Below are positions 1 to 11,879 of a DNA stretch of 64,000 nt, one piece after another. Origin of the DNA: Euptelea pleiosperma (taxonomy: Eukaryota > Streptophyta > Magnoliopsida > Ranunculales > Eupteleaceae). Both the position numbers and the translations under genes were made by a program. Location: contig CM068547.1 of the NCBI GenBank assembly GCA_035048495.1, forward strand, positions 30,325,913 through 30,389,912, written 5' to 3'. The notes beneath the pieces are model-generated. The model had not been told where the DNA came from, made no database searches, and saw nothing but the letters and a program-made list of their open reading frames with translations. The first letter of the stretch is position 1, and every line of letters begins with the position of its first letter.

Positions 1-4
1 TTAC

Positions 5-173
5 CTTCTTCTGATTCCCTTGGTTGAATACGCCGGCTTTTCTTCCGTCCATAACAACAGCATAGGACGACAATAATAGTGATGAAAATTAACAATCCCG
101 CTACAATAAAAATAGCTGACATCCATGGCTTGATATGTAATGGATCAGGTGGTTGAAATTGTTTGAACCTGTT
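5..173 (-). CDS. Transmembrane exon of a receptor-like protein, partial
   Basis: Read on the minus strand, an open stretch encodes a short Pro-rich linker (QPPDPLHIKPW), one strongly hydrophobic helix (about 22 residues of the MSAIFIVAGLLIF type), then CCCYGRKKSRR and an acidic ESEEG end. It finishes at a clean donor, GAAG|GTAA, at the very left edge, so downstream exons lie outside the window. Hydrophobic helix, cysteines and basic stop-transfer residues suggest a single-pass plasma-membrane protein, perhaps a receptor-like kinase. No kinase sequence is visible. The upstream end is uncertain: an in-frame stop lies at about 174-176 and the CTAG acceptor before it has no good pyrimidine tract. 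A related exon with the same donor and phase lies at 60555-60746. Confidence 0.45.
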
Positions 174-515
174 CTAGGCCGTGTCCTTCATCTTGCTTCT
201 TCTTCTTCTTCTTCGATCAAACTCTATATCTCTATTCTACTATGGAAATATAGGCCACTGGGTGGGAATGGGATAGAGCTTTTGCTACATTGACAAGGAA
301 TGAAACTGGAATGTAGCCGTTTGATAAGTGTAGGTTTAAAATGCTTGAAAAAATTGGCAGAAGGTGACCTGTAACAAAAAAGCTTTGCATACTTTGCATA
401 CTTTTAGAGTATGCAAATGTGGACAGAAGGTGACCCGTAACAAAAAAACAAACCTTAAATGGCTTAGGCCGGAAGATCTATTTTCTCGGAAAATTTTTCC
501 GTGCAATCAAACACG

Positions 516-835
516 CTTAGGCCCTAAGCGTGTTTGATTGTACAGAAAATTTTCCTGAGAAAAGACATATGGGAAATGTCTTAAATAGCTGATTGATTGC
601 AACTGAGAACACATATTTCAATCATGTGAGAAAATAAAAGTGTATTTTCAGGTAAAAATGAATTCTCACCTATTTGGATGGGAATGAAATCTGATCTTAG
701 TAGGAAAACTTATCCAGATCTAAATGGCTTGGTAAGGAAAATTATACAGATTTAAAATGGCTATCTAACAATGGAAAGTTGTATTTTCCCAAGGAAAATA
801 TAATTTTTCCACTTGGCAATCAAACACGCCCTACG
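516..835. mobile_element. MITE, GCGTGTTTGATTG terminal inverted repeats
   Basis: The ends are inverted copies of each other: CCTAAGCGTGTTTGATTG at the left, and CAATCAAACACGCCCTA at the right. The interior is AT-rich and non-coding. A partial inverted copy of one end (about 459-530) abuts it, making a local foldback. This layout is typical of a small non-autonomous DNA transposon. Confidence 0.5.
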
Positions 836-1490
836 GAAAACATATTTTGTATAGAAGTGCAAATGTCAGTGCAGAAAAGGAAAAACGTATTCAATGTTAG
901 TGTTTCCAATGACCATAACGATTTTAAGTAGAGACGTGTATCCATGTAAAGAGGTTTATTTCTAAAATATTTACAAGTCTTTGTAATTGCATAATCTCGC
1001 AGCATTAATGGTAGTGAGGTTGACACCCACTAATAGGATCTAGAATAGGATCGTGAGGGCAGACGCCGCAGACCTGACATTTTTTTTGGCGTCAAGCACA
1101 AGGGTTTTTGTTACTCACCGCTGCCATTTGGGCCCACGGACCGCATGGATATTTAGCCCACCTTGGTAGAAATTCATACCAAAGTTCAGCTTGTTTGAAG
1201 ATTTTTAGCCCTTGTTATTAATACTCAAAAAATGGTTGAATCCAACGGCTAGAATCATGCCATAAAAATTATTTAAAACTATAATAGTACACAAAATGAT
1301 GTGGTGTAGACGAAAGTGGTCAATGACTTGAAGATTCCTTCTAATCAAGAAGCAATAAACAAGATCATCGTCATCAATGGTACATTGAAGAGAAAAGCAG
1401 TGTGTGGTTCCCCACTGGACACAAACCTAGGGGAACAGCCTAAAATTTACCTAAGACTGTAATTGTCAAGTTTCCTTGGAAATGAGACAC
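836..1490. other. Intergenic, mostly unassigned
   Basis: No coding sequence can be supported. About 1125-1270 resembles one half of the second palindromic MITE family (the motif around 'catggatatttagcccacc' and 'gaatccaacggctagaatca'). The rest shows nothing recognisable. Confidence 0.3.
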
Positions 1491-1494
1491 AATA

Positions 1495-1800
1495 CGAGCA
1501 CGATCAGAGGGCGTTGACTGAATGGATCTTTGGCCAGTCCCTCGGCGAACCGGTACACAAAAAAGTCAGCCTGATTAGTGATTTCTAACAGATTCGATTG
1601 ACGTTATTTTCGTAGGTTGATTTTAACTGTAGGAATTTGAGCATTATTGAGCGTTATTTGGGTGTAAAAATCCAAAGGTGTGTAAATCACTAATCAGGCT
1701 GATTTTTGGTTTGTAGGTCCATCAAGGGACTGGCCTAACATCCATACGGTCAGTGCCCTATGATCGTGTGCCGTGCAGCTCGTATTGAGTGCTTTGACCA
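1495..1800. mobile_element. Palindromic MITE, family 1
   Basis: The left arm reads 'ccagtccctcggcg ... gtcagcctgattagtgattt' and the right arm carries its complement, 'aaatcactaatcaggctgat ... gggactggcc'. The centre contains 'gaatttgagcattattgag'. Short outer arms (ACGAGCACGATCA and its inverse near 1762-1786) extend the fold. No coding capacity. Confidence 0.7.
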
Positions 1801-2129
1801 GCTTCTGTCACAACATCTTGTGACACAAGTTTGACTCGAATAGAGGCATTTAACGAGGGAAGGTGATTACAAAAAATAAATAAAAAATGAGGGAAGCTTT
1901 TACTTTTGAAAGTAGAGAGGCTTTTAATTGTCACTTGGGTGGCAACCCCGGTTGTTGCTTTATAGTAGTATAGATAACGCAACATGCAATGCACGTGCAC
2001 CTTACACATGGCACACTTGTAGAGATCATTGACCGTATCGATGTTTGGCCCATCCCTAGGTAGACCTACGTCCAGCGGCGGAGCCAGGATTTTTCTCAAG
2101 GGGGGGCACAATCCTTGCACTATGCTAGG

Positions 2130-2412
2130 GCATGACACGTGGCATGTTTTAGAGATGCCTGACTGTATAGATATTTGACCCATCCCTAGGTAAACCTGCA
2201 TACCAAAATTCATCCTGATTAGTAATTTCTATCTATTGGATTAGAGTCTTTTTCATATTTTATCTTCAATGGTGGATTTTGAGTATTATTTGGGGTACTC
2301 AGATCTAAAGGTTAAAAATCACTCATAAGACATATTTTTCTTCTGTACTTATACCTAGGGATTGCCCAACATCCATATAGTCAGTAACCTCTAATAGTAT
2401 ACCACGTAGTTC
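2130..2412. mobile_element. Palindromic MITE, family 1
   Basis: Same arms as the 1495-1800 element, in a more diverged copy, running from a 'cacgtggcat' end to a 'taccacgtag' end. A truncated end of another copy (about 2030-2095, 'gaccgtatcgatgtttggcccatccctagg') lies just before it. Confidence 0.65.
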
Positions 2413-2551
2413 ACACTGTGATCCTGCATCAACGTTGACGATGGAGGTCCATCATCAAAGTTCTTCTCTTTAATAATGGTAAAAATTAAGGAGTGAGAAA
2501 TTTTCAATGTTTAAAGTTTTATATATGGGTGTCAAGCCGCACCTAAAAGTG

Positions 2552-2840
2552 CCATTTGGCACATTATTAGAGATTTATGACTTTACCGATGTTTGAAATG
2601 TTGCTAGGTGGACCTACAAACCAAACATTAGTCTGATTGGTATTTTTTGGGCATTGAATCTCAGTACCCAAAAGAATTTTTGAATCCACGGTTAAAATTC
2701 AACCCATGAAAAGGATTCAAATCCAATGGTTAGAAACCACCAATCCAGCTGATATTTGGTCAACATGGCTATCTAGGGATGTTTAAAACATCCATACAGT
2801 CATGGATCTCTAATTGTCTTACAAGTGACATTTAAATGTG
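2552..2840. mobile_element. Palindromic MITE, family 1
   Basis: The outer motif 'gtgccatttggcacattattagaga' faces an inverted 'catacagtcatggatctctaat', with the usual 'gaatcca' centre. Diverged from the consensus. Confidence 0.6.
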
Positions 2841-3017
2841 CAGCTCGGATGCCGTGTAAAATGAATGTTTAGATAAAATTATTCAGCTGAAAACAGGTAA
2901 ATCTGTAACACATTTTTCAAGGGACATTCAACAGTACTGACAATGTTTGCATACTTTTAAGTGAATAAGACTTTGATGACAGGGCCCTATCATCAAGGCC
3001 GATGACAAGGTGCAATA

Positions 3018-3300
3018 GGAGCCACGTGGCATCCTCTTAGAGGACTCTGATCGTATGGATGTTTTTCCAATCCCTATATGGACCTACAAACAAAAAATCA
3101 GCTTGATTTGTGATTTCAAATATTTGGATCTTTGTACCTCAAATAATGGTCAATAATGCTCAAATTTCACACGGTTAAAATAAACTCATGAAAACAATTC
3201 CAATCCAATGCCTAAAACTCACTAATCGTGCTGATTTTTGGTTTGTAGGTCCACCTAATGATTGGCCAAACATCCATACGGTCAGAGTCCTCTAAGGCCC
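3018..3300. mobile_element. Palindromic MITE, family 1
   Basis: It begins 'gccacgtggcatcctcttag' and ends 'catacggtcagagtcctcta'. The inner arms 'aatcagcttgatttgtgattt' and 'aactcactaatcgtgctgatt' pair. Confidence 0.65.
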
Positions 3301-3766
3301 TGCTTGGTTCGCTGCACTTGGGTACATTTTGCACTTTAGTGCAAATTCAATGAATTATTTTAGGTGGACCTACAAACCAAGAGTCCTGCATTAAAATAGT
3401 CACTAACCATAGTCCGTGCTTGCGCCTTCCAATATTTGAAGTCGGGCGAAGTTCAGTTTTCTTCTCAAATGTAACCTGCTTTTTTGAGAAACTATATACA
3501 TAACCATGTGATCTTTACTTAGTTACATAACTTATCTAAAGGTAAAATAATTTTTCTACTTAAAAATTTTCTCTTTTACAAATATGTATTGTCAACGTTT
3601 TCTTTTTCTTTGAAAATTATTGAAAGCGTCCATATCTTAGAATCCAGTAGTTAGTTTTATAGTAAAAAATGGTACTGTTAGAATGTTCATTCGCTGAGAT
3701 CTTTCCAATGATATTCATTTACTAACTATAATTTAATATTTCTATAATATTGTTAAAGTAAACTTA
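3301..3766. other. Unassigned AT-rich intergenic DNA
   Basis: Short transposon-end-like pieces are present, such as 'ggccctgcttggttcg' near 3296. There is no gene, RNA or complete repeat that I can support. Confidence 0.25.
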
Positions 3767-4192
3767 ACTTAGGGCATGTTTGGTAGGCCACCACGGCGGA
3801 AAATAAAATATTTTCCCGTGCCGAATATTTAGCCGGGCCCACAAATTTGCCAGTCGTGGTGGAAAACATTTGATCACCTCCCCCCTTGAGTAAATATTTT
3901 CATACCAAATTATCCTTGGTGGAAAAATTTTATTTTTCTTAGTTGAAATTAAAATCGCTATTTTCAATAAAAATGAGTTTTTTTTATCCTGTGATCTAAT
4001 ATGTGTGTCCCACAATTGCCTAACCCATATTTGACTTACTTTAATATGTGAGACCCACACAAATTGAAATAAAATGAAGTAAGCTAGCTAATACACGTAC
4101 CAAACGTTATTGATATGCACAAATATTTAACCAATATAATATTCATTTATTTGCTATTGGAACTCTTTTTCTCACATACCAAACAAGTTAAG
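3767..4192. mobile_element. MITE with TTAGGGCATGTTTGGTA-type ends
   Basis: The left end 'ttagggcatgtttggtagg' is matched in inverted orientation by 'cataccaaacaagttaa' at the right. Flanking TTA/TAA would fit a Harbinger-like element, but that is inference. The interior is non-coding. The open reading stretch inside it on the minus strand is a by-product. Confidence 0.5.
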
Positions 4193-4204
4193 GTGTATAA
4201 GTGG

Positions 4205-4435
4205 GTTGGAGCCAACCAATTTCGGGAAACATTCGTTGGTCCCGTTTGAAGGTCCCCCTACCAAAATGTCTGACACATACTTCAAGGTCTAAACCCAACC
4301 CACGTTAACCCCTTGGTTAGATGGTTAAGGGTGGTTAACACAGGGTATGTGTCAAACATTTTGGGAGGGGACCTTCAAAGTTTGAAGGACCCCGAGACCA
4401 ACGAATTTTTTCTCAACCAATTTGAGCCATGAACT
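4205..4435. repeat. Foldback element around GGACCTTCAAA
   Basis: The left half contains 'cgttggtcccgtttgaaggtc' and 'aaaatgtctgacacatac'. The right half contains their complements ('gtatgtgtcaaacatttt', 'gaccaacga'). The two halves would fold into one long hairpin. It is probably a MITE. Confidence 0.5.
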
Positions 4436-4689
4436 TACTGAAGGATGTTAGGAGAATAGAATGGTTGATTGGAGAATTTCCTTAACGACATGCAAAGGTG
4501 TCCAAATGGTTGGAGCTTCAGCTCACGCAAATGGTTGAATTCGCATTGGATTCTCCTCTTCCTACCCATGCACCTTCTCTACTCCAAGCCTTATCCACCT
4601 ATAAATGTGGACATAATCATATTGGAGGGAAATCTTTGGTTGTCTTTTGCTTTTCCTTACAAACCTTTAATACTACATTGGTTATAAGG

Positions 4690-5165
4690 ACTCTCATTCT
4701 TACCTATATATATATACTCATTGAGCTATATTCTTGTACTTGTAATAATTGGAATAGTTAATTATTAATATAATGTTATGTACATCTGCACACGTGCACT
4801 AGGAAGATTTAATGTGGCTTTTACTTGCAAATCAGTTGGACTCACCCTCATGAGATTTTTTATTTTCAGGTCAGCACGGATAATAGAGATGTACACAGGA
4901 TTGGACTTAGTACTTGAGATATTGTTAAAGTAGTTATTTATTTTAAAAGACATATGTAGTGAAGCCTATGATGTATTTAGTTTCAGTTAGTATTTACATT
5001 ATTTCAAATATTATAATCAATTGGATTATTAATTTTAATTCAATATTTTAGATGGTTCCTATTTTATCATATGACACTACATTATTATGTCGTGTTTTTT
5101 GAGATATGTTCCCTGATCGCGCATCGGGATTTGTGCACAGATAGAGATATTCTGGAATACGAGTT
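4690..5165 (+). mobile_element. 3' end of a gypsy-like LTR
   Basis: This piece matches the end of the LTR at 42401-45067, sharing 'tgttatgtacatctgcaca', 'gtgcactaggaagattta' and 'agatattctgg'. It ends in 'gtgaca', directly joined to L1 sequence as in the 45-kb copy. It is a truncated passenger of the duplicated block described below. Confidence 0.6.
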
Positions 5166-6025
5166 GCAAGGATGTGACAGAAGGCATTATGTTGATTTTA
5201 AGAGATGGAGATCGGATTAGATTCTGGGAGGATGTTTGGATGGGGAATACCTATCTCAAGGACACTTATCCGAGATTGTATTCCCTTTCTTAGCAGAAGG
5301 GGTAGTTGTTTGAATTCAGACGGCATTTGTTTGTTTGGGAAAGTGATGAATAACTTGATACTTTGATGGAACGTCTGAGCCTTTACTTGGTTTCTGTATA
5401 TGAGGAAGACTAACTATCTTGGGTTCATTCCAAAATGGGAAGCTTCTCGTTGTGTTCATTTTACAATTACCTTAGCCATCCCTTATCTGCAAATGTTAAC
5501 TCTTGCCCTAATATTTGGAAGTCCAAGGTATCTTCGAAAGTTCGATTCTTTGTATGGACCGCTTCTTGGAATAGGATACCTACTGTTGAAAATTTGACTA
5601 GTAAATGGGTATTGGTGAATTTGTGTGATGTGCAAGTCTGATGGTGAGAATTTTAACCATTTGTTTCTGTATTGTGACTTTGCCTACCAGATTTGGTCTT
5701 TTTTCTTAGCACATGTGGGCCTTAGATGGGCAATGTTGGAGTCTATTGGGGCTGTGGTATGAGGGTGGCCTCAGATTTCAACTTCGCCGAGAGTGAGAGT
5801 TATTTGGAGAATGGTACCATTAGAGGTTCTACGGGGTATCTAGCTAGAGAGAAATATGATAGTCTTCAAGGGAAAGGAGAACTCTTTATAGGATACCATC
5901 TTAAGCCCTCTTATTTCAATAGGGCGCATTTTTCCGGAGATGAGGGACATTTACTTTGCCGACTTGGTATTCAGGTTTGAGAAGGTTATGGGTCGGGAGT
6001 AGAGTTTTGTACAGTTTGTTCTTAC
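5166..6025 (+). pseudogene. L1-type LINE ORF2 C-terminal fragment
   Basis: The broken frames encode the C-terminal region typical of plant L1 ORF2: RIRFWEDVW..GNTYLKD, KSKVSSKVRFFVW and a Cys/His-type segment. A large internal part present in the 45-kb copy is missing and stop codons interrupt every frame. It is much closer to the fragment at 45068-45950 than to the LINE at 18-22 kb. Confidence 0.7.
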
Positions 6026-6047
6026 ATGTTGAAAAACAATAACTTAC

Positions 6048-6260
6048 ATGTTGACCAGGGGAATCAGCTGTAAGCAATGAATATTGCCTGAGTATGATTT
6101 AGAGAGAGATTTTGCTCTTATTAGATCTTCTTTCCGAGTCCTTCGAATAGGGACAGTTCCTTGAGGGCAACCTATACTTTTAAGCCTAGTCTTTGGATGT
6201 TTATCCACCGATGAAGTTTCATGCATCGGTCTTTGTGGAAAGAAATTAGGCATTGTCTGT
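6048..6260 (-). pseudogene. Orphan neprosin exon-3 relic
   Basis: The minus strand encodes MPNFFPQRPMHE..., then [20 protein letters not shown]. This is the activation-peptide exon that in genes B and C follows FDHPLLKNH. The donor side (CCTGGTCAACAT|GTAAGT) is still recognisable, but a one-base shift separates it from the upstream frame. No other exon lies nearby. A copy is at 45975-46183. Confidence 0.8.
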
Positions 6261-6384
6261 CTAGAATACTCAAGCAAAAGGAATTCATAAATATTTGAAA
6301 GAAGAATAAAATGTTAATCAATTAAATATAAAAAAAAAACCTTATAAAACTAGGGAGCGACACGTGGTGCTAATAGGGAGATCT

Positions 6385-6685
6385 TTGGAAGAAGTGGCAC
6401 ACTATTAGAGACCACTGACTGTATGGATGTTTGGGCCATCCCTAGATGGACCTACATAGAAAAAATCAGCCTGATTAGGGATTTCTAAGCATTCAATTGG
6501 AGTCATTTTCATGGGTTGAATTTTAATCTTAGAATTTGAGCATTATTTTGGGTACAAAAATCCAAAGGTTTCAAATCACTAATCAGGCTGATTTTGGGTA
6601 TGTAGGTCCACCTAGGGATGGGCCAAACATTCATACATGTCATCCAAAGTCCATATCCCATCAAGAGTGCTCCATGTGGCATTTT
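6385..6685. mobile_element. Palindromic MITE, family 1
   Basis: A full element: 'gtggcacactattagagacc', 'gtatggatgtttgggccatcc' and 'aatcagcctgattagg' on the left, with complements on the right up to 'gtgctccatgtggc'. The corresponding element in duplication block 2 is at 46300-46620. Confidence 0.75.
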
Positions 6686-7650
6686 GGAACGGGGTACATT
6701 CAACTCAGACTCATCATGTGCTTCTGATTCCATTTGATGGGTTCCGATAATAGGTGGTTAGGGCCCATTATTTGACAGTACCGTCTTGGAGACATGTTTG
6801 GCCCACACTCAATGGCGATTGAATGGGTACAAGATTCATAACCATTAATTTAAGGAATATCCGATGGACTAGATCAAACTCATGCTGAATTTTTCACTTA
6901 AAAGAGCTATTTTTATAGGATCCACTGATTGGTGGGTCCTGATCCACCTGCACGTGCTCCAAATACCTTGTCTTAGGCATACACCTTACCCGACTCGAAT
7001 GGTTCCTAGTGTATTTCCGATGTGGACACAACTTTGGCAGGCTCTGGTTCAACCTAAGCACAAGCCAAGGTTCAGATAACTCAACGAAAGCTCCATCCAA
7101 CTCAAATTTGAGCCGAAATTTAAGGCCCATCAAATAAATGGACCAGCTCTTAGCTTACATTGGCCCAGCCCATGAACACCCCTATTAGTGAGCAAGGTTT
7201 GGGTTGAGGTCGAGGCACGTCCACGTAGTTTCCATCCATGGCAGGTCTGGTATCAAATAGCAATGAAGCATGCATTATTTGGCACACTCTTTAGTGCCCA
7301 CTAACCCCTTGAATGTTTGGCCCACCCCTTTGTGTACCTTCTATATAATGTACCAAGCCCAGCACACAACCTCAACGTTGGACCACAAGCCCAGAATGGA
7401 ACCATTTCAAAGATATAACCCAAAGCCCAACCAATGATGCATTGGGCACATTTGACTCTCTAAATAATATGGATTCAAAAGAAGAGATTTTGCCAATACC
7501 TGGACTTATGGGCTTGTAAGTGCAACATGGAATTAGGAAAATTGAGCCCAAGCCCAGTATCACAAGACAATTCATTTTCAAAGAAATAAACTAGTGAAAA
7601 ATTTAATCATTGAAAAAAAGTATTTATTTATTGGAAACTGACATTGTCTT

Positions 7651-9287
7651 TTAAACCCCACAAACTCCTCCGGGCCCACCAAACATGAATGCATGTCCCA
7701 TTCCTCCTCTCTTTTGATACCCATAATATTTCAAGTCATAGCATTTAGGGATGTCTACAACGCTCTTCAATCTATGTTCTGAAGGATTTACCAAATAATT
7801 ACTTGCATTAACAACTTTCAGTTGTCTAAAGTAACATGTATGCCGATAGTGCCCATCAGGTAAATGTCCACTCCCCATTGGTGGACTAACACCATTGGGG
7901 GCCCACTACTTTACCTCCCCAAGCAACTCGGGAAGCACCTCCAGCTAAAAGAGGGAATATGGATTTTGGCCAGTAACCCACATTTGTATTATCGTCTGAA
8001 CCTGTCAACCACCAATCTCCGGCCAGTAACGTTATCCTGCAACAAAAAATGAGAAGTTAGAAGACAAGTAGATCGACATTTAAACTTTAAGTTTTTTTTT
8101 TTGTACCATTTTACTAAAAAAAACGGTCGGAACATAAGCGTGCGCCAGGGGTATTATGACCTCTTACATCATTGATACAAATACAAAATAAAGCACTTGG
8201 AGGGTTTCGGATATCATCTAGGTGATATCAATATCAATACAAAACTGCCTGATATCATCTAGGTGATGTTGATACAAAATTGTCTACTTTGCTAGCAAGT
8301 CTGCACAATGAAATGCTTTTCAGTGTTTAAGTTGGACAGTAGCAAAGCGAAAGGGATAAAGGAGCATTATTCCAAATCATTCTTTGTTGGTTTAAATTAT
8401 ACATGCACATAAATATGATGTAAATTTAGATTTACCTGAAATACAAGGAGCTTAATTAAATTCGAATTGCGGTCCAGCGTATTTAGAGATGGGGGTTAAA
8501 GGATCACCAATATGAAAGCTTTTGTCAACTTGCACAAAGCCGGGGCAAAGCATATTGAAACAACCTGTCTTATGATAACCATCTCCCTATTGATATGCAA
8601 AACAAACAATAAGTAAAATATATAATTAAGAAGCCCCAAAACTAAAGTTTTGAACTTACACTCCAATAAATAAATAATCGAGTGATATTATCGCCAAATA
8701 GTTGTGGTGCTGTAAAATTCAACATAAAGTTTAATACTTTGTTTACGTAGGACATGCAATATAGAAGCGATCATGCATCCAGTAAATTCAATAACATAGC
8801 ACTATGCAATTAATATCAGTTATTGAAAATAAAGTTTTATTTAAAAATTTAAAAATGGGGTATCAGAAATTAAAGCTTTTTTTTAATAATATCAAAGTAG
8901 TGCTATAGAACATCTTGATTTTACAAAAATATCAACCCAATGATGATCACCTAAAACAAGACTTTTCAAATAGATTATATAGGGGAGATTGGAAGGTTGA
9001 CATAAGTGAATAGCCCAAAAATAATGTAAAATGTGTTACAGTCCATCCAGCCTGTAAAGTGTGATTTGATCTTCGGGACCATTTTCAATCCAAATTTGAG
9101 ATGAACTAGATTGATCGCCTGATACTGTTGGATTATATACATCTAGGTATGCTTGAACTCCATAATATTTTGTTGTTGAATCATTTACCGTTCCAAGAAG
9201 TGCTCTCTGAGTAACAAATAAATTGATCATGTGAACAAACCCATAACTTGAGTGGTGGGAATCTAAAACATGCCAACCAATACATTT

Positions 9288-9324
<37 letters not shown>

Positions 9325-9910
9325 AATAATAATTATATATGTCATTGAGGAAAATAACTTTCATTTAAAACAAATAGAGATTTTACATGATCTAAATTTA
9401 TAAAATATTTAAACATATCAAAAGGCAATACTTATTAACTAGCTATATTTCTTATAATATAGAATATTAAAATAAGAATGAACATTATTTTTGAAAGAAC
9501 ATAAACCATCTCATTGGACAAAATAATTTAAAATAATTTGGGATTTAAATTATTCAATGGCTATTAAAATATTAATCATATGAAAGGATGGAATGTGTTT
9601 TTAATAGAAACAATCGAAGACTACTAATATTTTTTAGAATATATATAGGATATAAAAATATGAATATACATGAAAATAAAAAATTAAAACTATAACTAAC
9701 ATGTTGCCCAGGGTATGAAGGCGTGAGTGGATGAATATTGGCAGCATATGCTTCTAAGAGAGATTTGGCTCTTATTAGATCTTCCTTTTGAGTCCTTCGA
9801 ATAGGGACTATTCCTTGTGGGCAATTCATACTCTTAAGCCTAACCTTTGAATTTTTAGGTGCTAACAAAGTTTCATCTACTAGCTTTTGTGGATGAAAAT
9901 TAGGCCTCAT
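7651..9910 (-). pseudogene. Neprosin-family pseudogene, copy A
   Basis: Five exon equivalents are in order on the minus strand: exon 3 (9701-9910), exon 4 (9040-9206), exon 5 (about 8660-8709), exon 6 (8436-8586) and exon 7 (7651-8036). Recognisable motifs are [70 protein letters not shown] and FGGPGGVCGV. Damage: exon 4 is 167 nt against 168 in B and C and shifts frame before AGW. Exon 5 is about 4 nt short and has a poor acceptor junction. Exon 6 shifts near its end. Exon 7 shifts before GDWWL and again in a C run near 7895-7903. Exons 1 and 2 were not found up to 16.8 kb. It is almost certainly not making a neprosin. Confidence 0.85.
9292..9322. repeat. (AG)n microsatellite
   Basis: About 15 AG units lie in the intron between exons 3 and 4 of neprosin copy A. 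Confidence 0.95.
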
Positions 9911-11394
9911 CTAGAAAATCCAAGCAAAGGAATTCGTAAATATTTGAAAGGAGAATAATATTTTAGTCAAGTAAATATGGGAAAACTACAGTGTAAAAAA
10001 CATTAATAATGAAGGCCCATTAGACTAAGGAAGGCTACCAAGCAACCAAAGAAAGCTCCAATTGAAAGGAAAAGGAAAATTACTAAAGAAAACAAAAGCA
10101 AATGAAGACAGTTAAACCCTCTTTTTACTGGCCAATTTGACCTATTTAAAAATGATATCTTTGAATGAGATACCTTTTGCTTCCTCATACAGTTTAACCC
10201 ATAAGTATACTAACGCTTTAATCTCTAGTAACAACTATTCTAAACAAAAACTTTTGCTCTCAAGAGGTGGACCAAACATCCATTAAGGTCAATAGGCCCT
10301 AAAGTGTGTTCCATTATATGCGCTTAAAAGTGCTAATTTTAAGCCAGTATCCTTTAGCGTTATCACACTCTGTTACGTAAAACTTCCCTATTTGTTCATT
10401 TTTCTATGTAAGAGTCTTTTTTATTGCGTAGAACATAATTTTCTGGACGAAATGGTATATTTGCATGCATTAAACACATTTCTGAAAGTCTAGATATGAA
10501 GTCGTTTTGATAAAATCTCATTACACACTTTTTCTGGCAAGAAACCCCGATTGGACGATTCTCTAGACTTGCGGGCCCACATCGAGCATAGAAGCTTAAT
10601 ATCAAAACTTAAAGAACCAACAGGCTGATGACAAGAAGATACAGGCCAAGTACGGATCAAACTAGAGGATTACGAGCCGGTCCAAAGAACCAAGAGAGTT
10701 TGAGAACTGAAGACCAAGAGACGGACTAAGGTGATTCAAAGCAGCAAAAATGGTGGCTTACATGATTTGAGAAGGCAATTGAAGTCTATGTCGAAGATCT
10801 GGATTCAAGACCCTCCGCCAGCTATTATCTCTGTAGTCTATAATATTTTCTCTCTCCTCTCTCCTAATTCTCTCTCCTCATATCCTTATACCTCACCACC
10901 CGATCCTCAGATGTATAGACCTAACCTTAGAACTCTTGCCCATTAGCTTTGTCCTATCTCCCTTAGCTTTTTGACCGTTGGATCTTCCATCTGACTGTTG
11001 GATCTTCCATCGGACTGTTGGATTTCTCTAGATTTGTCGGTCTACCAATCTGGGTCCCAATCCAATCACCATCCATCCGATCGTGAGCAAATCATCCATC
11101 ACATCATCTTATGAGACGATGGCCATCATCATTCTATGTATAGGCCAATTGCCGGGCCCATCATTATTGCGCCCATAACCCAGCCATTTAGTAGACCCCG
11201 CGATTTCAAAATAATTCAAATTAATTTCCAAAGAGGGGGGTCCACTAAATGGGAAATTCCCCAGTAAAAAGAAGGAAAAAGAATATTCTTTTAAAAAAAA
11301 ATATTTTTTTTTAATTCAAAAAAATCTTAATTTCCATTTTTGAAGGGGGTTATAAAAGGGGAAAGAGTGGGGCTCAACCTGGCCCTAATCCCCT
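9911..11394. other. Unassigned intergenic DNA
   Basis: No gene can be supported. About 10250-10330 has MITE-like phrases ('gtggaccaaacatcc'). About 10975-11030 holds a short tandem repeat of roughly 20 bases (GACTGTTGGATCTTCCATC type, near three copies). Confidence 0.3.
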
Positions 11395-11705
11395 TTCCCG
11401 CTCTCCTCCTTTCCTTCTCCCATCCTCCTCTTCTTCTTCCTCTTCCGCTTCTTCTTCTTCTTCCTCCTCTTCTTCTTCTTCTTCCTTCTTCTTCTTCTTC
11501 TTCTTCTTCTTTGCGTTTCTCGTCGGAGTTGCAAGTCTGCAACTCCAGCTGTTCCTCCTTCTTCTTCTTCTTCTTCTTCTCCTCTAGCCCACTGCTGCTC
11601 CTACCCTTGCTCCGCCTCGTGCTGCCCTCCACGTGCAAGTAGCTCCTCCACCGTCTTCCACCGTCACTAGCAACTCCTCTGCCTGCAACCACCCTGCAAT
11701 CAACA
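11395..11705. repeat. (CTT)n/(CCT)n polypyrimidine tract
   Basis: The plus strand is almost pure C/T with long CTT runs (11420-11515, 11555-11585). Both strands therefore give long low-complexity open frames (Leu/Ser-rich on plus, Glu/Lys/Arg-rich on minus), which I do not treat as genes. Confidence 0.85.
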
Positions 11706-11879
11706 CCCAAGGCCTCCTCTGTTGCAGACTAGCAACTATGAAGAAAATAAAATCCTAAAACAAAACTGCACACCCAACTCATAAAAGATATATACAATCA
11801 AAAAATAGAGAAGAGTATAAAGACCCACATTTATTCAATCAATGGGACAAGTGCCACTAGACTTCATAAGGAATTCATT

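Larger units (their letters stand above)
4690..7650. repeat. Segmental duplication block 1 (3' flank of copy A)
   Basis: The order of parts is LTR end, L1 fragment, neprosin exon-3 relic, family-1 MITE and a flank ending 'caattcattttcaaagaaa' before the neprosin last exon. It matches 44600-47960 in the same order and orientation. The right third (about 6730-7650) matches 56400-57270 as well. All three are followed by a neprosin terminal exon or its stub. Confidence 0.8.

Noticed and set aside
7651..9910. Copy A as a working neprosin gene
   Set aside because: Exons 1-2 are not found and at least four frame disruptions are visible in exons 4, 6 and 7.
11327..11710. Long open frames on both strands (Glu/Arg-rich and Leu/Ser-rich)
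   Set aside because: They are the automatic product of a CTT/CCT microsatellite read on either strand. No domain and no gene context.
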